The position numbers and the translations under genes were made by a program. Positions 30,022 through 34,638 of a stretch of 34,638 nt of DNA are shown here, piece by piece (the first letter of the stretch is position 1; each line of letters opens with the position of its first letter). The notes beneath the pieces are model-generated. The model was not told the DNA's origin. It was given only the letters and a program-made list of their open reading frames with translations, and did no database searches. Origin of the DNA: RGIG3513 sp045658985 (GTDB lineage: Bacteria; Bacillota; Clostridia; Oscillospirales; Butyricicoccaceae); assembly GCA_045658985.1 (NCBI GenBank), contig JAZOWC010000071.1, forward strand, positions 1 to 34,638, given 5' to 3'.

Positions 30022-31392
30022 TTATTCTTTTATTCTTACGCCGGCTCTCTTCCATTTGCCCGACAGCAGGAACACCATGCCGATCACAAAGGGCGTAAAG
30101 CCTGCGCAGGCATCGCCCAGCCAGAATCCCAGATGCTTCATATCCAGCACCAGACCGAACAGTACGCTCAGACCCAGACGCATGACAATGCCGTCGAATA
30201 TAGCGGTGGCAAAGTTGAGTGAGGTCTGTCCGCTGCCGTTTATCAGCGAGTTCATGGGCGCGCGCAGCGCACTGCCGAAGAATATGAGCACCGCAATGGG
30301 CAGGTACTCCATAGCTACCTCCAGCACGGAGGCATCGTCCACGAATATGCCGAACACAGCCTCGGGGAATATGAGTATAGTGGCCGACAGGGTGGTGGCT
30401 ATGCATATGGTGGTGACGGCAATGGTGCGGACGATGGCGGTGACACGCTTGTACTGTTTTGCCGCGATATTCTGTCCCACCATGGACGAGCCGGAGGTGT
30501 TGAGGGAGTTGGAGATCAGGTTGCTTATGCTGTTGATCTTGTTGGCTATGCCCGCAAAAGCCGAAACCTCAACGCCGTAGGAGTTGATCCACGAGTTGAC
30601 AAAGAGCTTGCTTACGTGGATAGCCGCGCTCTTGATGGCCATAGGCACACCCAGCTTGAGCAGATCGGTCAGCATATCGGTGCGTATTTTGACAAAATAC
30701 CTGATATTTATGTCCAGACCGCTGCTTTCGCGCCGTTTGTACATAAACACCGCACAGCACACAAAGCTTGTGGCCTGAGATATGACGGTTGCCAGCGCCG
30801 CACCCATAGCCCGCATATCAAATACGAGCACAAACAGCAGATCAAGCAGTACGTTGAGCACAGCGGATATGGCAATAAAAACAAAAGGATGCTTAGAGTC
30901 GCCCATTCCGCGCAGAACGGCACTGCAGATGTTGTAGCCGTAGATAAATATGAGACCTGCCATACATACGGTTGAGTAGGAGAGGGCCTCGCCGAATGCC
31001 TCGGCAGGGGTGTTCATCAGCCTGAGTATGGGGGTGCGCAGAAACAGACAAACCGTGCTGATGGAGAATGCGCAGAGCATGAGAGTGGTGAACATCGTAC
31101 CAACAAAGGGCGATATCCTGTCCCGTCTGCCTGCGCCTATGTACTGGGAGATGATGACCTGACCCGCCGAGCAGAAGCCCATTGCCACAAAGGTGAGAAA
31201 GTTGCTGACGTCGCCGCCCACCGATACGGCGGACAGACCAACCTTGCCCAGCGCGTGGCCGACTATAATCATATCGGCCATATTGTACAGTACCTGCAGC
31301 AGGCTTGACAAAAACAGCGGGAAGGCAAAGGTGAACAGCTGTTTTGTGATGTTGCCGCGGGTAAAATCGTTGACCATCGAGCGTGAGCTCAT
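30022..31392 (-). CDS. MATE family efflux transporter
   Basis: A 456-residue membrane protein with about twelve segments in two homologous halves, each with the MATE pattern. The first half opens ITKQLFTFAFPLFLSSLLQVLYNMADMIIVG, closely typical of Firmicute MATE proteins, and the second half has VGQNIAAKQYKRV. MATE proteins export cationic drugs and metabolites using Na+ or H+ gradients; the substrate is unknown. The start at 31392 (MSSRSMVNDF) was chosen because GGAG lies 9 nt upstream; the ATG at 31401 directly abuts GGAG. Confidence 0.93.
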   Translation of the reverse strand: MSSRSMVNDFTRGNITKQLFTFAFPLFLSSLLQVLYNMADMIIVGHALGKVGLSAVSVGGDVSNFLTFVAMGFCSAGQVIISQYIGAGRRDRISPFVGTMFTTLMLCAFSISTVCLFLRTPILRLMNTPAEAFGEALSYSTVCMAGLIFIYGYNICSAVLRGMGDSKHPFVFIAISAVLNVLLDLLFVLVFDMRAMGAALATVISQATSFVCCAVFMYKRRESSGLDINIRYFVKIRTDMLTDLLKLGVPMAIKSAAIHVSKLFVNSWINSYGVEVSAFAGIANKINSISNLISNSLNTSGSSMVGQNIAAKQYKRVTAIVRTIAVTTICIATTLSATILIFPEAVFGIFVDDASVLEVAMEYLPIAVLIFFGSALRAPMNSLINGSGQTSLNFATAIFDGIVMRLGLSVLFGLVLDMKHLGFWLGDACAGFTPFVIGMVFLLSGKWKRAGVRIKE

Positions 31393-31425
31393 AAAGACCA
31401 TCTCCTGATTACAATATGATTCTGT

Positions 31426-31434
31426 ATTATATCA
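31426..31434 (-). promoter_or_regulatory. Extended -10 promoter of the MATE gene
   Basis: Reading minus, TGATATAAT (31434-31426) is a consensus -10 with the TG extension, about 34 nt upstream of the start codon. No good -35 at 17 bp, which extended -10 promoters can do without. Confidence 0.6.
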
Positions 31435-31505
31435 CATTCTGCAAAAAAACGGTACAAAAAACCGAAAATACGCACTCAAGTTCGCCATTTGGCAACAAAC
31501 ATCAC

Positions 31506-31542
31506 AAATCCGCTGTGCAGATGGTGCACAGCGGATTTTTTG
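31506..31542. terminator. Terminator hairpin after the PdaA-like gene
   Basis: AAATCCGCTGTGCA (31506-31519), loop GATGG, TGCACAGCGGATTT (31525-31538), a perfect 14-bp stem. The plus strand has a long T-run after it; the minus strand, the direction of the deacetylase gene ending at 31549, has only ATTTGTG, so its termination may be weaker. It probably serves the deacetylase gene. Confidence 0.8.
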
Positions 31543-31548
31543 CTTTGT

Positions 31549-32715
31549 TCAGTTCCAGTATTGGTATTCGTCAAGACTGCAGAACACGTATCCCTCGGCC
31601 CTCGCGTAGTCGATAAAATCAGCCAGAATGGCCAGATTGTCGGGAGAGGTGGTGTGCAGCAGGATCACAGCGCCGGGGTGCAGGCGGGAGGTGACGGTCT
31701 TGAATGACTTGTCAACGCCCGGCTGATTTTCGGGATCCCAGTCGGCGTGAGCCACCGACCAGAATACACTTCGGTAGCCTACCGAGTCGCAGAGGTCGAC
31801 GGCATTCTCCGAAAAAGCTCCCGTGGGGAATCTGAAATATCGGCACTCGTAGCCAAAGTTCACACGCAGGTAGTTGTGTACGCCCAACAGCTCGGCGGCA
31901 AGCTTCTCACGGGGCAAAACCGCGCTGTCAGAGGGGTGGTGTACCGAGTGATTGCCGACAATATGCCCCTCCTCGATCATATATTTGACCACCTCGGGGG
32001 CGTCTTCAATATAATCAAGGGTGCAGAAGAATGCGGCAGGCACCTGCTTCTCTTTGAGGATGTCGATCATCTGCGGGGTGATGTTCTTGTACTCGTAGCC
32101 GCAGTCAAATGTGAGATAGAGCACCCGCTTGTCGGTGGTTTTGTTGTCCCATGCCAGAGCGTTGGTGCCATAGGAGTCGAATGTCTGCTGATTGTTCTCC
32201 GTGATATGGTGAGGAGCGCCGTTTTTGGCCGCGCCATAAGAAAAATCTATCTTGTCACAGCTGAGGCCGCGGCTGTTGTCGGGGTCGGGCACTGCAAACT
32301 CCACCTCGGGCAGAGAGGGCAGACCGGTATAGGTGACGCCGCCGTTGACAGTCTTGACGGGGTAGGAGACGGTAACACTGCCGCCGGGAATAACTGGCTC
32401 GGGGGGCGCAGAGGGCTCAGCCGGCACTACAGGAGCGTCGGGCGGAGGAGGCGTGGCAGGATCGGTCGGCACTACGGGAGGGTCGGGCACGATCGGGTCG
32501 GCCTGCGTGGGCGGCTGAGGTGCGGGGTCAACAGGCACGGCGGGAGGTGTCACTGGTGCGGGAGGCTGAGGGTCTGTCGGCGAAGGATCATCCTGCTGAT
32601 TAAAAAAATCCGGGATCTTTGCCCCTGCGGGATTATCGTCTTTTTTGTCATCCTTGCAGGCCATGCAGGAGAGCAGGGATATTATGCACAGTGCTAACGC
32701 AACCGATCGTTTCAT
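31549..32715 (-). CDS. PdaA-like polysaccharide deacetylase lipoprotein
   Basis: A 388-residue exported deacetylase. A lipoprotein-type signal covers about 1-20 (LLSCMAC; C17 or C20 could be lipidated). A Pro-rich spacer at about 44-113 is followed by a short unknown segment and the NodB domain at about 195-385. Metal and catalytic motifs: TFDCGYE (D204, with Cys where many have Asp), NHSVHHPS (H256, H260), RFPTGAFSE and HPGAVILLHTTS (H354). TFD-GYE, FWSVAHADW and HPGA-LLHT match PdaA, which deacetylates muramic acid on the way to spore-cortex muramic delta-lactam. PdaA in Bacillus lacks the long Pro-rich linker. The start at 32715 has GGAGG 5 nt upstream. Confidence 0.9.
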   Translation of the reverse strand: MKRSVALALCIISLLSCMACKDDKKDDNPAGAKIPDFFNQQDDPSPTDPQPPAPVTPPAVPVDPAPQPPTQADPIVPDPPVVPTDPATPPPPDAPVVPAEPSAPPEPVIPGGSVTVSYPVKTVNGGVTYTGLPSLPEVEFAVPDPDNSRGLSCDKIDFSYGAAKNGAPHHITENNQQTFDSYGTNALAWDNKTTDKRVLYLTFDCGYEYKNITPQMIDILKEKQVPAAFFCTLDYIEDAPEVVKYMIEEGHIVGNHSVHHPSDSAVLPREKLAAELLGVHNYLRVNFGYECRYFRFPTGAFSENAVDLCDSVGYRSVFWSVAHADWDPENQPGVDKSFKTVTSRLHPGAVILLHTTSPDNLAILADFIDYARAEGYVFCSLDEYQYWN

Positions 32716-32743
32716 ATTTTCCTCCATAAGCTTTGATGGGGTT

Positions 32744-32772
32744 ATTATACATCATTTTTTTGACGATGGCAA
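32744..32772 (-). promoter_or_regulatory. Promoter of the PdaA-like gene
   Basis: Reading minus, TTGCCA (32772-32767), a 17-nt spacer and TATAAT (32749-32744), about 28 nt before the start codon. This is a sigma-A type rather than a sporulation-sigma promoter. Confidence 0.8.
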
Positions 32773-32774
32773 TT

Positions 32775-32809
32775 ACAAAAGGGTAACAAACCCGCCGCCC
32801 CCTTTTGTA
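32775..32809. promoter_or_regulatory. 10-bp inverted repeat between divergent pdaA-like and lpdA promoters
   Basis: TACAAAAGGG and CCCTTTTGTA form a perfect inverted repeat (from 32774/32775 to 32808/32809) with about 16 nt between the arms. It fills the space between the -35 of the deacetylase promoter (32767-32772) and the -35 of the lpdA promoter (from 32810). That placement suits a shared operator; a hairpin is the other reading. Confidence 0.55.
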
Positions 32810-32838
32810 TTGACAAAAGCCGCCCCGTGAGATACTAT
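32810..32838 (+). promoter_or_regulatory. Promoter of lpdA
   Basis: Consensus TTGACA (32810-32815), a 17-nt spacer and TACTAT (32833-32838), 42 nt before the ATG. Confidence 0.75.
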
Positions 32839-32880
32839 TTTCTTGAGCCGAGCAAATATCACACACAAGGAGTCCTTACG

Positions 32881-34245
32881 ATGACATATGATCTTATTGT
32901 TCTGGGCGGCGGCCCTGCAGGATATCTGGCTTCCGAGCGTGCCGCTCACGCAGGCATGAAGGTAGCCTGTATAGAAAAATCCGGCCTTGGCGGCGTATGC
33001 CTCAACGAAGGCTGCATCCCCACCAAAACCCTGCTCTACAGCGCCAAAAATTATGATAACGCACTCCACGGCGACAAATACGGGGTGTACGCAGAGGGCG
33101 TGCGCCTCGACCATAACAAGGTCATCGACCGCAAGCAGAAGGTCATCAAAACTCTGGTTGCAGGTGTCAAAGCCGCACTCAAGCAGAACGGCGCCGAGGT
33201 CATTATGGGCGATGGCGTCATCCGCGGCAGGAACGATGAGGGATTCTTGATCGAGGTCAACGGCGAGATTGCAGTCGGCAGACAGCTGCTTGTTGCCACG
33301 GGCTCGTCGCCTGCAGTTCCTCCTGTGGAGGGCCTGCGCGAGGGGCTGGACAGCGGCTTTGTTATGACCTCCCGTGAGGCTCTTGACCTGCGCGAGATCC
33401 CCGAGAGTCTGGTTGTCATCGGCGGAGGCGTTATCGGTCTGGAGATGGCGTGCTATTATGCCACCGCAGGCAGCCGTGTGACCGTGGTTGAGATGCTTGA
33501 CCATATCGCGGGACAGAACGATATTGAGCTTGTCAAGCTGCTGCAGAAAGGTCTCGAGAAGCGCGGAATGAAGTTCCTGCTCGGCACCCGCGTCACCAAA
33601 ATCACCGACAACAGCGTCATCTGCGAAAAAGACGGTGAGCAGACCGAGCTTGAGTGCGGCAAGGTGCTGCTTTCCATCGGCAGACGTGCCAACACCGCAG
33701 GCATCGGACTGGAGAATATCGGCGTGCTGCTTGAGCGCGGCGCTGTGGTCACAGATGAGTTTATGCGCACCAACGTAGACGGCGTATACGCCGCAGGCGA
33801 CGTTAACGGCAAGTCAATGCTTGCCCACACCGCATACCGCGAAGCCGAGGTGGCGGTCAACAATATGCTCGGCAAGGCCGACAAAATGCTCTACAACGCC
33901 ATCCCCGGCGTCATCTATACCAACCCCGAACTCAGCTCGGTAGGCGAAACCGAAGCCACCGCTCAGGCCAAAGGCATGGACGTAGAGGTCATCAAGCTGC
34001 CTATGCGTTTTTCGGGCAGATACCTGGCCGAAAACGAAGGCGGCGACGGAATCTTCAAGCTGATCATCAAGTGCGAGACCAAAACCGTCGTCGGCGCACA
34101 GGCGCTGAGCAACTATTCCTCCGAGTTCATCGTCACGGTTGGCACGTTTATAGAAGCGGGAATGACCGTGGACGAAGTCAAAAAGATCGTGTTCCCCCAT
34201 CCCACCGTAGGCGAAATCATCCGCGAAGCCGTGTTCAAATACTGA
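32881..34245 (+). CDS. lpdA: Dihydrolipoyl dehydrogenase (E3)
   Basis: A 454-residue flavoprotein disulfide reductase that reoxidises dihydrolipoamide with NAD+ as E3 of 2-oxoacid dehydrogenase or glycine-cleavage complexes. FAD-binding GGGPAG at 9-14, redox disulfide C40/C45 (GGVCLNEGCIPTK), NAD-binding GGGVIGLE in the middle, a second FAD motif around GVYAAGDVNG, and the C-terminal interface HPTVGE with H440 and E445. The start at 32881 follows AAGGAG by about 9 nt; an upstream in-frame start covers the promoter and was rejected. No E1, E2, lipoyl protein or gcv gene is nearby, so its partner complex lies elsewhere. Confidence 0.95.
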   Translation: MTYDLIVLGGGPAGYLASERAAHAGMKVACIEKSGLGGVCLNEGCIPTKTLLYSAKNYDNALHGDKYGVYAEGVRLDHNKVIDRKQKVIKTLVAGVKAALKQNGAEVIMGDGVIRGRNDEGFLIEVNGEIAVGRQLLVATGSSPAVPPVEGLREGLDSGFVMTSREALDLREIPESLVVIGGGVIGLEMACYYATAGSRVTVVEMLDHIAGQNDIELVKLLQKGLEKRGMKFLLGTRVTKITDNSVICEKDGEQTELECGKVLLSIGRRANTAGIGLENIGVLLERGAVVTDEFMRTNVDGVYAAGDVNGKSMLAHTAYREAEVAVNNMLGKADKMLYNAIPGVIYTNPELSSVGETEATAQAKGMDVEVIKLPMRFSGRYLAENEGGDGIFKLIIKCETKTVVGAQALSNYSSEFIVTVGTFIEAGMTVDEVKKIVFPHPTVGEIIREAVFKY

Positions 34246-34267
34246 AGATTATATAATAAATAACAAA

Positions 34268-34305
34268 AGGCAATGACCGATCTCTCCCGGCCATTGCCTA
34301 TTTTG
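34268..34305 (+). terminator. Terminator of lpdA
   Basis: AGGCAATGACCG (34268-34279) pairs with CGGCCATTGCCT (34288-34299), with one A-C mismatch, followed by ATTTTGTTTT. Confidence 0.85.
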
Positions 34306-34309
34306 TTTT

Positions 34310-34560
34310 ATCCCACAATAGACATAAAAGCCCTCCCGCTTCCTCGTCTCTCATAAGCCTTCCCCTATGCAGGTAGCGCAGCGGCGACGCGGTGTTGAAT
34401 GACACCACGGTGTGGTGTCAGACCCGCGGCGTGACCGAGCCGCAGCGAGAACTTGCTCCTGCCGTTTTTGTAGGGGAGGCAGCCCGCGCCCTCCCGCAAA
34501 CATCCCGCAAACAAATTGCAAAAATCACGCAAAAACCCCGAAAAATTACGAAAAACACAC
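34310..34560. repeat. Non-coding GC-rich repeat-like region
   Basis: About 330 bases separate lpdA from the window end and hold no convincing gene. GC-rich segments with short inverted repeats occur here: GACACCAC-GGT-GTGGTGTC (34401-34419, perfect 8-bp stem) and a GGGAGG...CCTCCC pair around 34474-34497. These lead into an A-rich stretch with recurring CGAAAAA/CGCAAAA words (34500-34565). The composition resembles dispersed intergenic repeats seen in Clostridia. A plus-strand ORF of 78 codons crosses it but looks non-coding. Confidence 0.5.
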
Positions 34561-34564
34561 GAAA

Positions 34565-34608
34565 AAAAGCCAACTGTCAAAAAGTGTACTTTTTGACAGT
34601 TGGCTTTT
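34565..34608. terminator. Very strong bidirectional terminator-like hairpin
   Basis: A perfect stem of about 20 bp: the left arm 34565-34584 contains GCCAACTGTCAAAAAG, the loop is TGTA, and the right arm is 34589-34608. It is A-rich on the left and T-rich on the right. It could end a minus-strand gene lying beyond the window edge, or a plus-strand RNA from the repeat region. Confidence 0.8.
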
Positions 34609-34638
34609 ATGTAGTGATTATAACATAAATACCGGAAA

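Noticed and set aside
34392..34628. 78-codon plus-strand ORF near the window end
   Set aside because: It runs across inverted repeats and through the terminator-like hairpin, has no ribosome site, and its product is low-complexity basic sequence.

Overview
The window reads as a chromosomal segment from an endospore-forming Firmicute of class Clostridia. It most resembles the Oscillospirales/Ruminococcaceae; that placement is inference from gene content and style. Supporting content: the sporulation genes yqfC, yqfD and ylbJ, a PdaA-type spore-cortex deacetylase, an SLH-domain cell-wall hydrolase, a low-GC-Gram-positive type HPr/Crh protein, DUF554 and DUF5685 proteins, strong Shine-Dalgarno sites and sigma-A-like promoters. 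No rRNA, tRNA, CRISPR, prophage or insertion sequence was found.

Layout. 1-203: a structured repeat block (four 21-bp tandem units plus hairpins) and a terminator. 269-3587 (minus): uvrC-rsmD-coaD-coiled-coil gene, preceded by an HPr-like gene (3677-3940) whose phosphorylatable His15 is Tyr. 4065-11740 (minus): one long housekeeping operon yqfC-yqfD-phoH-ybeY-era-recO-mutS2-DUF554, with many start/stop overlaps. 11803-13216 (plus): ylbJ, divergent from yqfCD across a shared palindrome, then a tiny Cys-rich gene with its own near-consensus promoter and terminator. 13263-19700 (minus): a complete phosphate module pstS-pstC-pstA-pstB-phoU-phoB-phoR, with an exact 10-bp repeat upstream and a processing-type hairpin after pstS.

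19904-22151 is the accessory part. An XRE-type regulator (minus) faces a sigma factor / DUF4367-like anti-sigma / secreted protein operon (plus), and copies of a TTTCGGTAT word lie between them. 22304-26354 (plus) holds an M23 peptidase with SLH repeats, an HD-domain protein, and a three-gene cluster of a membrane zinc-ribbon protein, a DUF5685 protein and a J-domain protein with a Cys-rich tail. 26438-34245 carries an amidase lipoprotein (minus), a rhomboid protease and a PglF-like nucleotide-sugar 4,6-dehydratase (plus), a MATE transporter and a PdaA-like deacetylase (minus), and a stand-alone dihydrolipoyl dehydrogenase (plus). The last 390 bases are non-coding repeat-like sequence ending in a very strong terminator-like hairpin.

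The best candidate for an undescribed system is the DUF5685/J-protein/zinc-ribbon cluster (24515-26354). Its central protein carries two aspartate-rich motifs reminiscent of class I isoprenoid synthases. The sigma/anti-sigma/secreted-protein operon and the His-less HPr are the next most interesting.
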